Below are positions 8,857 to 19,005 of a DNA stretch of 35,228 nucleotides, piece by piece. Within the stretch, counting starts at the first letter, position 1; every line of letters begins with the position of its first letter. Both the position numbers and the translations under genes were made by a program. The notes below the pieces were generated by a model. It had not been told where the DNA came from. It worked only from the letters and a program-made list of their open reading frames with translations, and did not search any database. The DNA comes from Chara braunii (lineage: Eukaryota > Streptophyta > Charophyceae > Charales > Characeae), in the NCBI GenBank assembly GCA_003427395.1, contig BFEA01000181.1, forward strand, positions 670,350 through 705,577, given 5' to 3'.

Positions 8857-9214
8857 CCAAGTCAGAGTCTTGTTTGAGTTTTGGAGGGCAGTGGTCCTGC
8901 CCTTCCCTGCACAACAGTCAGTATCTAGTCAAGGGTTGACTGGATTTCATCCAGTCTGTTGTCAAGGTACTCTTTCAAACCCAACAGATTCGCCCGGATG
9001 ATCTGACTTGCGTCATCCAGGACTAAATCGTCTAACCCTTCAAATGCAGCTTTGTCTGCAACTCTGCTCTCCAATCTAGCTTTACGATTTATAATCTTAT
9101 CTTGTCTTACAGTAGCATCCCTTAGTTGCTTCTCTAACTGTAAGCGGAGTAGCTCTACTTGCTAAAGTTCTAACTTCTCACTAGTGGGCGGAGGTGGCTG
9201 GCTGTATTGTGAGC
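8857..9214 (-). pseudogene. Element 1 gag: central coiled-coil remnant
   Basis: Minus-strand translation gives SEKLEL, stop, QVELLRLQLEKQLRDATVRQ, then charged and Leu-rich sequence (RLESRVADKAAFEGLDDLVL; GLKEYLDNRLDEIQSTLD), a stop and a short tail. The heptad-like Leu spacing suggests a coiled coil in the middle of gag. At least three in-frame stops are present. Assignment to gag rests on position between N-terminal region and zinc knuckle. Confidence 0.5.
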
Positions 9215-9487
9215 CTACCATCTGACTAGAGGATGGTCCTGCACTTGCCCACTTGATGAGACAAAAGACATAGCGAAGGATCCTGATATCTGTTGACCGT
9301 GAGTGGTGGCTGCAGAAGCTGCCATAGCTTTGGCACTAGCTGCAGCTGCCGCTACAACATGCTCCGTAGCTGCTGCTGCCTCCCTAGTTGTCCGCAAACT
9401 ACAGGCCCTTGCTTCGGTCCGGAGCCTTATCTCGTCCCCGGGTAGCAGAACCTGGAACACTACTGGAATCCTTGTGTGTCCCGGCAT
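9215..9487 (-). pseudogene. Element 1 gag: N-terminal Ala-rich segment
   Basis: A 90-residue frame starting MPGHTRIPVV, rich in Ala in its middle (runs AAAATEHVVAAAAASAKAMA). Element 3's gag also starts MPRS and then runs into an Ala-rich stretch, so this is a plausible gag start, with the coiled-coil part following. The similarity is compositional, so the call is tentative. Confidence 0.4.
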
Positions 9488-10767
9488 GTCCTAATCCTAT
9501 CGTCAACTGTTCTTTTCCCGCTATTTGTATCGCTCATCAGCTAAGCAGAACAGTGTCTGCACTAGTGCCCTTGTTGCGTCTGACCGGTTTGAAAAAGAAT
9601 TAAAAATAATTATTCGACAAGTGTCCCAGGCTACTGTTCAAGTGGCATCAACATCACTTACACAAACTGAACAGATGATCTATTCCTACTTCGAGTAGTT
9701 CTCGCACAGCAGCGACAAACAGAACTGGCTATGGTAGTATACTACAGTTCTATTCTTTGGTGGTCTATTATGTATTAGCAGTCTGTCCACCTAACTAATT
9801 AAAAATAAAAATAAATCAAGTGCACAAATGTATGCAGAAATGGAAATAATAGTGTTTGTGTTCGAGCACCAATTGGAACCTTCCCTTCCCCTGTATCCGA
9901 CGATCCCGACTTGCATCATCAAGCAACGGTGTCTAAGGTGTGCATAATGGCCCACCCTTGTGCCTAGGAATCTGCTTATGACCAGTTCTGCCATTTGTTT
10001 ACCCTCGCGTGCAATGAGCCTTCCATCCGATGGCCTGGCTGATCAAGAGGCAATTTAAGGACATCCCCCGAAGTCCACAGGAATTATTTAACGCCGCAGA
10101 CAGGGCGACGATCACAGCCAGATATCAGATCCCTCCAGAGATTCTTTATAGACAGTCTGGAACATGTCTCGCATAGGACTGGTCAGTCCACATTCCCTCT
10201 ACAGTGCAACAAAGAGCTCAAAGGACAATGCAGCATGGCCTACGTGCACTACTCTCGTGGGGTGGCGTGATGACCGTGACCCGTGCTTTGTCCAGGGCTC
10301 TTCAGAGGCACCGCCCTCTCCTGCCAGATGCGCCACCAGGAAGAATGTCGACTCTCAAGGTAGAGCACTCCTGACCAAGAAGAGGACTCTCAAGTCGAAC
10401 TCGCTTCCTCACGGTAAGAAGAGATTGAGATGGGAAGATAAGAAGATAAGGTAAGGGAACAACATACCTGAAGATAGCTGCCCCCAACCACAAATTTCTC
10501 ACCAATTGAGCCAACGTGCATTTCGATGACCGGTCATAGCCTCGGTACCACACACAATGCAATGGAGTGCCACCTCAGCCAAAATGCCATGTCAACATCC
10601 TCTCATCATCCCACGTACATCCGCTGTCATCACAGCCTTCCAGCCCCACTTCCCTCTACTTGGGAGTGGCTATTCAAGCCAACGCCAATGTATTCCCACT
10701 GCGCAGAAGCTTCATCAGCGCACCGAGTAACAAAGTCGCCAGTGTCGGTAACGGCGATATCGAACCA
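9488..10767 (-). other. Element 1 leader between primer site and gag
   Basis: About 1.3 kb with no recognisable protein. The open frames here (for example on the minus strand at 9791-9994 and 10302-10562) are short and lack domains. It is either an unusually long 5' leader or includes N-terminal gag sequence too decayed to recognise. Confidence 0.45.
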
Positions 10768-10779
10768 GCTCCGATACCA
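10768..10779 (-). other. Element 1 primer-binding site (initiator Met tRNA type)
   Basis: On the minus strand, TGGTATCGGAGC lies three bases (ATT) after the LTR end TTTCA. It differs by one base from the common plant primer site complementary to initiator Met tRNA (TGGTATCAGAGC). Element 2 has the identical site with the same ATT spacer. Confidence 0.88.
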
Positions 10780-10782
10780 AAT

Positions 10783-11926
10783 TGAAAGGAATATGAGTGA
10801 GGGCAATAGACAGAAATCCGAGTTGCAAAATCACAAAGTAGTCCAGATAGTCATGTACCAAGCAGAGAGCACAATACACCAAGATACCATCCAAATAAGA
10901 GCAATACAATCAACTCAAGTGTCAATGCCGACACTCTCAGGTCACACCAACATCGTATCCAATGTCACTCCTAGTGTCTGGCACTAGTGCCCAGCCTACA
11001 CTACTCGGCCTATCTATCCTATGTACGTTCATGCGACCGGATCACATCGAAGTTGAAGACCATTGTACGTGACGTCATCACCAATGCAGACCGCCAACAT
11101 ACACCAGGTACGTTCTCTCTCCTCCCCTCATCACACCTCGACACCCTACCTCATGCGCCTCCTACCCTAAGACCACCTCCGCCATCACCTGCGTTCCCCA
11201 TCCGCAGCCCGACTATGGCCGCCATGTGCCGGCTCCTGCCTCGGTGCGCCCGCTCTCACCTTTGTGTGCCCGCGTGCGCCGTGGCCAGTAGTGTTAGCGC
11301 AGCCGCTTGTGCGACGGCGCAACAGCCTGGCCACATTGCCTGCACAGGCCAGAATGCCCGAGCCTGGGCAGGGCACTTTCCTTTATGGAAAGTGTGGCCC
11401 TCTGTTCGGCTGCGTGGGCCTGGCTAGGCGAGTTTCCAGTAGCTTCCAGTCGGGCCCCAGTGTCTGCTCCCAGGCCCACTTTTGTTGTTACGGGCCTGGG
11501 CCTTTTTTAGTTGGGCACATCCAAGCAGCCCTCCAGGCTCCAAGTGTTTGTCGCATTCTCATTGGCTCGCGGTGCATGTGTGACGACAATGCTGCATTCT
11601 CATTGGCCCGTGGCCAGTCCATGACGTGTCGGCCTCCCACAACCCGTGCCCAGGGTGCAACCGCCTGAGCCCTGGGCTCAACTGTACAGCGCAGCTCCTG
11701 CTTCTGGAAGGAGCCTCCGAAGGCTCATGTTGCCCGGTAACCACCTGGCATGCTGCAACTGTCTGATACCTCATGTATGAAAAATGTTGAAAGGAGGCCT
11801 CACGTGGATATTCAGGCCCGCCTTCACTTAGGGCGGGCACAATGCTTGCTGGGGGCCACATCTCAGAACACTTGCATGTCTGTAAGGGCCCCGTGAGGGC
11901 TCAGCCCTCGCAATACACTATCCTCA
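10783..11926 (-). repeat. 5' LTR of element 1
   Basis: Direct repeat of 3906-5056. On the minus strand it begins TGAGGATAG and ends CCTTTCA, directly before the primer site. The TG...CA ends fit. It would carry the element's promoter and poly(A) signal, but I could not place a TATA box with confidence. Confidence 0.88.
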
Positions 11927-12949
11927 GTATGATAACACATACATACCGTATGGTAGGCCGCATTTAGCATGATACTGTGTTGGTATGTCGACGCCTGATG
12001 AGAAATGTTAACTGCAGCAACATAATAATAACGTACTTTCGTATCAACGTACTCTCCGTCACCCGTGTACTCCACGGGAGTAATCTCTTGTGAGTACCAT
12101 GCGTGGAGATGATACAAGCAAATGAGTAAAGTTTATGCTTGGCTTTACTTTTCACAACAAACATGAACTCTCCATGGCATCAGCATAGAGCTGCACCACC
12201 CTCCTGCCTCGCTGCTCAGGTGATTCTTCCAGCCACTTTCTCCCATATATGTATTCCTCAACTAGGTCATACCCGTTTCCCAATCTGCTTCAGTGTTGAT
12301 CAAGATCATGCCTCATCCTCTTGGTCCTAGATCGCAGCACTTGTTCCCCACTATACCTACCCCATGATATTTCAAAAGATGTTCCGATAGTCGCGCCTGA
12401 AACATCTCCTATTCCTATCGTGTACAGCACAGTGTATCCCATCTCCCTAGCATACAACACATTCTAATTTCCCATCGAGCTTGTTTCACCCGAAGCTGAT
12501 CTACATCATCACCCCGTCGTCTGCAGTGTACAGTCCACTTCCCGTGGTATCATCTCTCTTTCTCTTGGCATTCAAACGTAGCCACAATAATGCAATACCC
12601 CGCGTGATATGCCCTAAAGTGGTCCTCAGGCCACACGCAGGCCGCGACCCCCGTCTGAGGCCGCAAAGGCCAGGGGGAAAATTCCCTTGTTGACCCAGGG
12701 CCTGTGCACCTGACGGTTGACTTTGGTCAACTACCTAGCAGGCCGCCGGTCAGACACACACTTGTTTGTATGCAGGTACCAAGACAGCATCAGGACCAAG
12801 TGAAAGTCTGCAACTGTACGCAATCTAGGCCCTTGGCTGTGATTCAATCTGGGCCACCGTGGGTGGGAGACCTGAGGCAGGTCAACTCAGTCAATCACTA
12901 CATAAGACCCTGCCTCCAGGGGGTCGACATTCAATCTTGCTATGCTGCC
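11927..12949. other. No gene seen between elements 1 and 2
   Basis: Contains short open frames without domains. Sequence from about 12590 on is GC-richer and may belong to the 5' LTR of element 2, whose start I could not locate. Confidence 0.4.
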
Positions 12950-13015
12950 TTGACGCTGGCTTGACGCTAGCTGGACGCTGGCTTGACGCTGGCTGGACGC
13001 TAGCTTGACGCTGGC
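12950..13015. repeat. 11-bp tandem array, six units
   Basis: Six consecutive 11-base units of the form T(T/G)GACGCT(G/A)GC: 12950-12960, 12961-12971, 12972-12982, 12983-12993, 12994-13004, 13005-13015. Types with TTGACG and TGGACG partly alternate, so the array probably grew by duplicating two-unit blocks. Confidence 0.92.
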
Positions 13016-13090
13016 TATGTGTTGGCACTGTGGACGACGACGCGGGAGTAAGGCAGCATGCTGGCGCCTTCTCTGCTGAGCGCCAGCCTT

Positions 13091-13265
13091 TGCTGATGTG
13101 GCGCATGCCACCTGTCTTCATTGCTGATGTGGCGCATGCCACCTGTCTTCATTGCTGATGTGGTGCATGCCACCTGTCTTCATTGCTGATGTGACGCATG
13201 CCTCCTGTCTTCATTACTGATGTGGCGCATGCCACCTCTCTTCATCGCTGATGTGGCATTGGCCA
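13091..13265. repeat. 31-bp minisatellite, five and a half units
   Basis: The unit starts TGCTGATGTGGCGCATGCCA and ends CCTGTCTTCAT. Copies start at 13091, 13122, 13153, 13184 and 13215, and a truncated copy runs 13246-13265. Each differs by at most a few bases. GGCGCATGCC, GCATGC palindromes and the TGATGTGGC core recur in each unit. The core resembles TGACGTGGC, repeated 3' of the primer site. Confidence 0.93.
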
Positions 13266-13677
13266 CGCTATCTACATTGGGTGACTGGACGCGACAAGGA
13301 GGGAGATCAGGATCTATGGATGATTGAGGAGGATCGGGATACTTACCTGAGGTTGATGTCGATACTGTGCGCTGTTGATTGTCTCCAACGTCTCCACGAG
13401 AGAACTGTGCCACATGGCACTCATCAGGATTTGTCAAGCTCGTTACTAGATTCTGTTTTGCTGACATGGAGGCGAGGGGAAGCCCGAAGAATGAGTGGGA
13501 AATGTTGGGCTACTCTCTGTGTGGTCATTGATAATTACAATCTCTTCCACCTTCTAATCTGTCTATTCCCCCGCCACTCTCTTCGTCTACTAGAAACGAG
13601 ATTGGGGACATTGTTCAGAGTTGAGTTACTTTGTATTTCGACATCTGGCAAGTATCTTACAGACTGGGTTCATTACA
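13266..13677 (+). repeat. Probable 3' part of element 2's 5' LTR
   Basis: The sequence directly before the element 2 primer site ends ...TTCATTACA, followed by ATT and the primer site, exactly the arrangement at the LTR end of element 1. The LTR start is not clear: one candidate TG is at 13504, but the LTR may start further left and include the repeats at 12950-13265. No second copy was seen downstream of element 2, so the boundary cannot be confirmed. Confidence 0.45.
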
Positions 13678-13680
13678 ATT

Positions 13681-13692
13681 TGGTATCGGAGC
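13681..13692 (+). other. Element 2 primer-binding site (initiator Met tRNA type)
   Basis: TGGTATCGGAGC follows CATTACA-ATT, the LTR end plus spacer. It is identical to the site in element 1. Confidence 0.88.
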
Positions 13693-13957
13693 ATACCTTC
13701 TTCGTCGCAATCAGCTGTCAGGTGCCACGTGGCGCCCAGGGAAGTGGGAGGTGCCGCACATGTAAGGGACGAAACACGTTTGTAAACGCGCGCTATTAAT
13801 ATCGCGAGTCTAGACATTGAGTGCCATACGTGCGTGCATCCCCCCTTATAGATGATGACATGGACACTTTGAAGAGGAAGACGACGACATTGCTTGCGTG
13901 CCGCTTTGTTGCTTATGTGGCATTAAGATACCGGCGAGAGTATCGTTGGCAATAGGC

Positions 13958-13972
13958 TGACGTGGCGCTGGT

Positions 13973-14058
<86 letters not shown>

Positions 14059-14314
14059 ATTGGAACTGCTGACGTGGCGTGCTGCCTACGTGGCATGGCG
14101 CGGGGGTGCTGACGTGGCATCCTACTATTGGCAGGGCATTGTTTGACGTGGCGCGTACGTGTGTCGCGACTTACCTGCTGATATGGTGCTCCACACTCCA
14201 GCAGTGTTCCTTCGATCTGGCGTGGCATACTAATGTTGGATGAGTTGGCAGTCCAGGCATTGCTGACGTGGCATCCCTCTAGAAGCTCGTGCTGGCTCTC
14301 GACACTGACGTGGC
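13958..14314 (+). promoter_or_regulatory. Six copies of TGACGTGGC
   Basis: Exact TGACGTGGC starts at 13958, 14070, 14110, 14144, 14264 and 14306, several within the longer string GCTGACGTGGC. TGACGTGG is a known type of plant bZIP-binding core (C-box/G-box hybrid). The cluster lies just downstream of the LTR end in the leader of element 2, so it may be an internal enhancer. It may equally be a relic of minisatellite growth, since the 31-bp repeats at 13091-13265 carry the related TGATGTGGC. Confidence 0.5.
13977..14055. repeat. (GA)n microsatellite, about 79 bp
   Basis: Uninterrupted GA dinucleotides between 13977 and 14055, in the leader of element 2. Open frames made of Ser-Leu runs here are repeat artefacts. 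Confidence 0.97.
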
Positions 14315-14744
14315 GCATGTGTTGCGTTGGCATTTTAGAGGTGACACTTGGCATGCTTGGCATGCTGTTGTGGGTGAGGTGTTGATACTTGCACTTGTGT
14401 GCTGGCAGGCGGTACAACTTCACAATTTGCTGTAGTGTCACGTACCGGCCCTTGTGTCTAGCTGCATTGGCTCTGCAGATGGTACAGCTGTAGAGGAAAG
14501 AATGCTGACAATTGATTGTTGATTGTGTTGGCTGACTTACTCACTTGTCTTGGTTGTTCTGTGGTTGTCTTGCGTACTCACCTGTGTTGTTGTGTCTTGC
14601 TCACACTAGTCGTGGCTGCAGTACCTGTGCACTCTCGTTAGGATGTCATCACACATAGGACAAACAACATAAGTTAGAAGTGGACAATAACAGAAATCTG
14701 TTTCTTTTGATTTTCGTTGTTATTTCTTGCTGTTGAGATTTTGA

Positions 14745-15482
14745 GTGTGGCTGTGGAATTTATTTTTGTCTTCTAATTATTTATTGTGCGGTAATCACAC
14801 GCTGGGAAACATGACTTATCTCTGGAAATGTCTGTGTGCCTCCATTCTTATAAGATACATTCCTCTCTTCTTCTTTCCTATCCCTCTCACCGTCTATGCT
14901 GATGAAGAAGAAGGGGTCTTAAAAACCCGTGGTCAGATAGATGCGAGAAGGCAAACGTTAATAGGCCTTCTTCGCCTGTTGCTCGGTGAGATACATGGAG
15001 TCGGGTCAAAAGCTGAACGGCATGTTCATGGACAGTTCAATCAGCTTGCTGCAGAAGATGAACTGAAGGCCGCTGAAACTGCTGTTCAGATGCTGGAAAC
15101 CGGTAAGCAAGTAAAAAAACTCATCAAGCAAGAGCGGATAGCCCTTGATCATTATGTCGCCGAACATCTGGAGAAGATGAACCAAAAGATAACAACAGGG
15201 GGAGGAGGAGGAGGAGGAGAGAAAAAAAAAGAACGAGAACTGTCTGAAGAGATCATGGAGGAAAACATTAAACAATTAGAAAATTCACTAAAGGAAGAGA
15301 GAAGAAAGATAGAAGAATACCGGAGAAAGAAGGAAGAAAAAGAACAACAAGAAAGAATGTTGGATAAAATGAGGCAACGATTTCATTATGAAGAGACGAA
15401 AACTGATCTTGCATCTGTATTGCAGGCCATGATGGCTTATCTTGTTCGCCATGATGGCTTATCTTGTTCGCCTTCATTATGA
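14745..15482 (+). pseudogene. Element 2 gag: N-terminal charged coiled-coil region
   Basis: A 245-residue frame. Residues about 1-55 are hydrophobic and unlike gag, so the real start probably lies at a later Met or upstream in another frame. Residues about 60-155 are helical (RQTLIGLLRLLLGEIHG, LKAAETAVQMLE). A run of seven Gly (about 159-165) follows, then a Lys/Glu-rich coiled coil of about 70 residues (LSEEIMEENIKQLENSLKEE and on). The frame ends in a tandem 22-bp duplication and a stop. Position between primer site and capsid-like part makes this gag. A charged coiled coil would serve gag self-assembly. No specific family assigned. Confidence 0.55.
15426..15469. repeat. 22-bp tandem duplication in element 2 gag
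   Basis: The 22-base unit beginning GCCATGATGGCTTATCTTGT occurs at 15426-15447 and again at 15448-15469. It shifts the reading frame (22 is not a multiple of three) and explains the early end of the upstream gag frame. Confidence 0.93.
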
Positions 15483-15500
15483 ATTGACGGTAATACCGCC

Positions 15501-15812
15501 GTGTTAGAGACGGTGACCAGACTTCTAAAGGGCAAGGACAAGGTAAGGATTGAGGAGGAGACCAGGGGAGAAGAGGAAAGAAAGGAACCCCAGGAAAAAC
15601 TCATGAAGGATGCAATGAAGAGAGTGGCGCCGGAGAAACATGAAGGTTCCAAGAAGGAACCTGAGAAGCCGGTGGAAAAGAAAGAAGAACCTGCCAAGAA
15701 AGAACCGGCCAAGGAAGAAGAAAAACCGAAAAGAAAGGAAAAGGTAAAAATGAAATTGCCTTTCACGTACAACAACAAGAAGGGAGAAAATATGTTGTTG
15801 TGGATAACTTGA
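15501..15812 (+). pseudogene. Element 2 gag: Lys/Glu/Pro-rich segment
   Basis: A 103-residue frame dominated by Lys, Glu and Pro (KKEPEKPVEKKEEPAKKEPA), ending KLPFTYNNKKGENMLLWIT. The last part resembles the start of a gag capsid-like domain (a basic patch, then a helix with LLWI). It continues gag after the frameshift at the 22-bp duplication. The low-complexity part is probably disordered. Confidence 0.55.
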
Positions 15813-16177
15813 ATCCATATTTATTGCAGCACCATTCCTGTGGAACCTGAGAGTCAGGTAGCATTCTCCATGTCCTGTCTGGGAGAAGTGCCCAAGGAGT
15901 GGGTCCTATTAGAGGCCAACGCCGCTGGTTTCGAGGATATAGGTGAGTGGGCCAAAACTTTGACCCTCCGAGAATTTCTTCAAAGATTAAGGAGAGATTC
16001 CTGGATACAACGGTCGATAAGGCCTTCGATGAACTCACCATGATCGATCAGAAATGTTGGTCTTGTATGGATGCCTCGTCTCGTGAAGTGGATCGTCTTT
16101 TGCAGGTACTTGGGATAGGTCCTGTACATCTACTCACGCGCATTGTCGGAGCCGATTCGCGGACAACTCGTGGCTAA
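15813..16177 (+). pseudogene. Element 2 gag: capsid-like (Retrotrans_gag) domain
   Basis: Two overlapping frames together give a typical gypsy gag core. 15840-15990 reads VAFSMSCLGEVPKEWVLLEA, then an acidic helix, TLREFLQRLR. From about 15985 the second frame continues with ERFLDTTVDKAFDELTMIDQ, then SSREVDRLLQVLG. The pattern of conserved Leu/Phe/Trp helices (W after G, FL..L..RF, then a helix ending in L.) matches the Retrotrans_gag family. One frameshift lies between 15960 and 16000. Confidence 0.75.
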
Positions 16178-16660
16178 GTCCAAGTCTGGTAAGTACAATT
16201 ATAGGCATTTTCGCGATCTTGCGCTCCAACGTGACCAAATGGCTGCTCAAGTAAAAGGAACGTACGCGGCTGTAGCAAAGAGTGGTCCGATTGGCGGGTA
16301 TGGGAAGCGGGTCCTGTGGCGGCAAAAGCGACAGGACCACATGCTCGTCGTCTTTCACGACGACGCCGTGGAGAAGTTACCCCTCGACGAGTCCGAGGGA
16401 GGAGGTAATGGCGACAACAAGTCGGAAAGGGTGACGTCACTGTCGTGGTGCCCAACAAGGGTGGCATACATCAGTGAAAGAAAAAGAGGAGGCCACACTC
16501 CTTCCCCGAGCACCCCGGCATTGCAGTCAAAAAACCTTGGGAGAAGATGGATTTGTCACAGGAAGCGTGGCAGGAACGAGTGGACGATAGACAATGCTTG
16601 AAATGTGGCACTGTAGGGCACGTCATTGCATGGTGCCCTCTTATTTGGAACCCGAAAGGG
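16143..16660 (+). pseudogene. Element 2 gag: C-terminal part with zinc knuckle
   Basis: The frame 16143-16601 has SKSGKYNYRHFRDLALQRD followed by basic and acidic stretches, as expected for the gag tail. In a neighbouring frame the zinc knuckle CLKCGTVGHVIAWC (16595-16636) has perfect C-x2-C-x4-H-x4-C spacing. The change of frame shows an indel near 16550. The zinc knuckle binds the element's RNA. Confidence 0.8.
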
Positions 16661-16751
16661 AGCAGCCAGTAAGGGTAGCATCTACTCCCATTGAGTTGAG
16701 GGGATTAGACAAAGGTAAGGCGCCAATAACCCCTTTCGACCCCGGACTCAT

Positions 16752-17837
16752 ATGGCGGAGGATGGCTCTTCTTCGGTCCGTCGTCCAGAACACCCTAATA
16801 TTGTTCTATGGTTTGTCTCCCTAGACGATTCCCTTGACGAACTCAGTACTGAACTCATAGCTCTTAGGAGTTTGTGGGCTAAGAAAGCTAAGTCTAAGGG
16901 TGAATTGATGATCGCGGATATTGAGATTGCACATACGCGAGTAGGTGCTCTGTTAGATCGAGGATCGACGCGGTCCTACATCTCAAAGAAGGCAATTCAC
17001 AAATTGCATCTGGGAATGAAGGTAAGAGATTTACCTAGACCTATCACGTCTATGTTGGCTGGCAAGAGCACGATCACTGTCTCTCAATATGTCGATCGTG
17101 TTAAATGTTATTTTAGGATAAAGGAAGGAAAAAAAATTATACATGAAATATCCTTCCTCATCGAAAATAACCTAGATTTTTACATGATTCGGGGAATGGA
17201 TTGGCACGAGGAAGCCGTCCCAGAAGTCAGGTTCAAGGAGAAGATTGTAAAGCTTAAGGGCGAAAAGCTCGAACTAAAAGCGATTAAATTGTATCACAAT
17301 CCTGACTCTGACTCGTCACTATCCTTTTGTTGTATGAGTTATCCAGCCTTTAGGTCTATGGTCTCAAAGAAGAAGTTGGACCATGTGATGATGGTGCTCG
17401 TTAAGCGAGCAGGTGAGTGTTTCTCATCATATCCTCCTTCTATTGAGAAGATTCTCAACGAGTATAAGGACTTGCAGACTGAGCCAACAGGAATCATTGA
17501 GTGTGCTATCAAGCACACCATTGAGATCATTCCCGGTAGTAAGATTCCCAAGGGTCCCATTTATCGCATGTCTCCTAGGGAACTTGAGGAGCTTAGAAAA
17601 CAACTGCAAGAACTCACCGAGAAAGGATGGATTCGGCCCAGCTCATCTCCTTATGGTGATTTTATCTTATTCATGCCCAAAACGGAAGGTGAACTTATAT
17701 TTTGCATTGATTATCATGGGTTGAATGTCGTCACTGTCAAGAACGCGGAACCACTCATGCCCATTGACGACTTGTTGGACCAATTGCAGGGATGCAAGTA
17801 TTTTAGTAAGATTGATCTCAAGTCAGGATACCACTAG
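16752..17837 (+). pseudogene. Element 2 pol: protease and RT N-terminal half
   Basis: A 361-residue frame. The protease active site is Asp69-Arg-Gly-Ser72 in GALLDRGSTRSYIS, so the usual Thr after Asp is Arg. ITSMLAGKSTITV and FYMIRGMDWHEEA follow the family pattern. RT fingers start near residue 228 (EYKDLQTEP; IPGSKIPKGPIYRMSPREL; WIRPSSSPYG; GELIFCIDYHGLN), and motif A is intact in KIDLKSGYH. The frame stops at TAG (17836-17838), where CAG for Gln is expected (C-to-T). It is not frameshifted there: the same frame resumes after the stop. Confidence 0.92.
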
Positions 17838-18200
17838 ATCAAGGTGGCTCCTGAAGATCAACACAAGACAACCTTTCAAACTAGGTATGGTTACTACGAG
17901 TTCGTCGTAATGCCTTTCGGGTTGACTAATTCTCCTACTACCTTTCAAAGGTCTATGAATGAACTATTCCGTCAATGGCTGGATCATTTCGTAGTTGTCT
18001 ATCTTGATGATATCCTCGTGTATAGTAAGACATTAGTGGATCACGAGAAACACCTACGAATGGTTCTACAGAAGTTGCGCGGGGGCAACTTCGAACTGAA
18101 TCCTAAGACGTTTGAGTTCGCTTATCCTGAAGTGTTATACTTAGGGCATATAGTGAACGAAGAGGGGCTAGGGCCGAAGAAAAGAAGATTTACAGATTAA
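17838..18200 (+). pseudogene. Element 2 pol: reverse transcriptase palm
   Basis: A 118-residue frame in continuity with the preceding one after the TAG. It has QTRYGYYEFVVMPFGLTNSP (motif B) and VVYLDDILVY with YLDD at 53-56, both catalytic Asp residues intact, then LYLGHIVNEEG. It would copy the element RNA into DNA. The frame ends at TAA after an indel near 18180. Confidence 0.93.
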
Positions 18201-18711
18201 CCCTAACCTAAGATTGTCACTAAGCTCAGGTCTTTTTTATGACTCGCTACTTATTATAGGAAGTTTGTAAGGAACTTCTCCTTAATACTTGCGCCTATGA
18301 GAAGACTATTGAGGAAAGAAAAACCTTGGTTGTGGGATAAAGATTGTGAGTCCTCGTTCAAAAGATTAAAACATGTACTTACTCACTATCCTGTCTTAAA
18401 GATTGTTGATCCTTCTCTCCCTTTCACTGTCACAACTAACGCAAGTCAGTATGGAATTGGGGTTGTGCTATAACAGGATAGCGGTAAGGGATATAGACCT
18501 ATTGAGTTTATGTTTAGGAGACTTCCGTCAGAGAAAGTGACCAACTTCACCTACGGAAGGGAATTGTATGCCTTGGTTGCTGCACTACTTGTTAGGGAGG
18601 CACTTCACTGTCTATTCAAATCATTATACTCTGAAGTGGATAAAGACTCAACCGAGACTCTCTGATAACTTAGTAAGATGGTCCGCTTTCATTGATACCT
18701 TTGACTTTTAG
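18201..18711 (+). pseudogene. Element 2 pol: RT connection and RNase H, broken
   Basis: Translation in pieces gives YYRKFVRNFSLILAPMRRLL, then FKRLKHVLTHYPVLKIVDPS, then FTVTTNASQYGIGVVL, stop, QDSGKGYRP, then FTYGRELYALVAALL. The first RNase H catalytic Asp (TTDAS) is Asn (AAC), a G-to-A change. Several stops and an indel near 18600 follow. Confidence 0.85.
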
Positions 18712-19005
18712 TTGAAAGCAATCAAAGGAAAGTCTAGTGTTGTTGCGGATGCCTTGTCCAGGCGTGCAAATTTTTTTGGTACTATTGTCTCCTATCTCGA
18801 TATTGGGAATGAACTTAAAGAACAAATACGAAAGGGTTATGTGAACGATCCTATCTGGAGTCCTATCATTGGGATCCTATGGAAAAGCCTTGAACTTTTC
18901 CCTGCGTATCGAATGACTGATGGTCTACTCTTGTTTTTGGATAAAACCGAAGAAAGACTGTGTATTCCTCACCAAGAACAAATCAAAAGTCTAATCATTG
19001 GGTAA
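18712..19005 (+). pseudogene. Element 2 pol: RNase H end and integrase linker
   Basis: A 97-residue frame starting MKAIKGKSSVVADALSRRAN, the conserved C-terminal RNase H signature. Then comes a ~70-residue linker (MTDGLLLFLDKTEERLCIPH) as in other gypsy elements. It ends at a stop just before the zinc-binding part of integrase. Confidence 0.88.

Larger units (their letters stand above)
3906..11926 (-). mobile_element. Element 1: decayed Ty3/gypsy LTR retrotransposon
   Basis: An ~8-kb element read right to left. 5' LTR 10783-11926, primer site 10768-10779, gag remnants about 9487-8588, protease 8587-8096, reverse transcriptase about 7800-7139, RNase H about 7138-6550, integrase 6389-5391, chromodomain-like tail 5390-5082, 3' LTR 5056-3906. 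The order PR-RT-RH-IN defines the Ty3/gypsy group. Stops and frameshifts occur in almost every domain and two catalytic Asp residues of the reverse transcriptase read Asn, so it cannot be autonomous. The bases flanking the LTRs (AATAC on the left, GTATG on the right) are not an obvious target duplication, so ends are good to a few bases only. Confidence 0.9.

Noticed and set aside
11985-12010. CTGATGAGAAATG as a second hammerhead
   Set aside because: It has the first box only; there is no stem II, GAAA box and GTC in the right order.
13923-14441. Minus-strand open frame of 172 residues with a long Ser-Leu run
   Set aside because: The Ser-Leu run is the translation of the GA microsatellite; the flanks show no domain.
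14745-14910. Hydrophobic N-terminus of the 245-residue frame as a signal peptide
   Set aside because: It precedes a gag coiled coil in a retroelement; the Met used is probably not the start, and the hydrophobic part is leader translated by chance.
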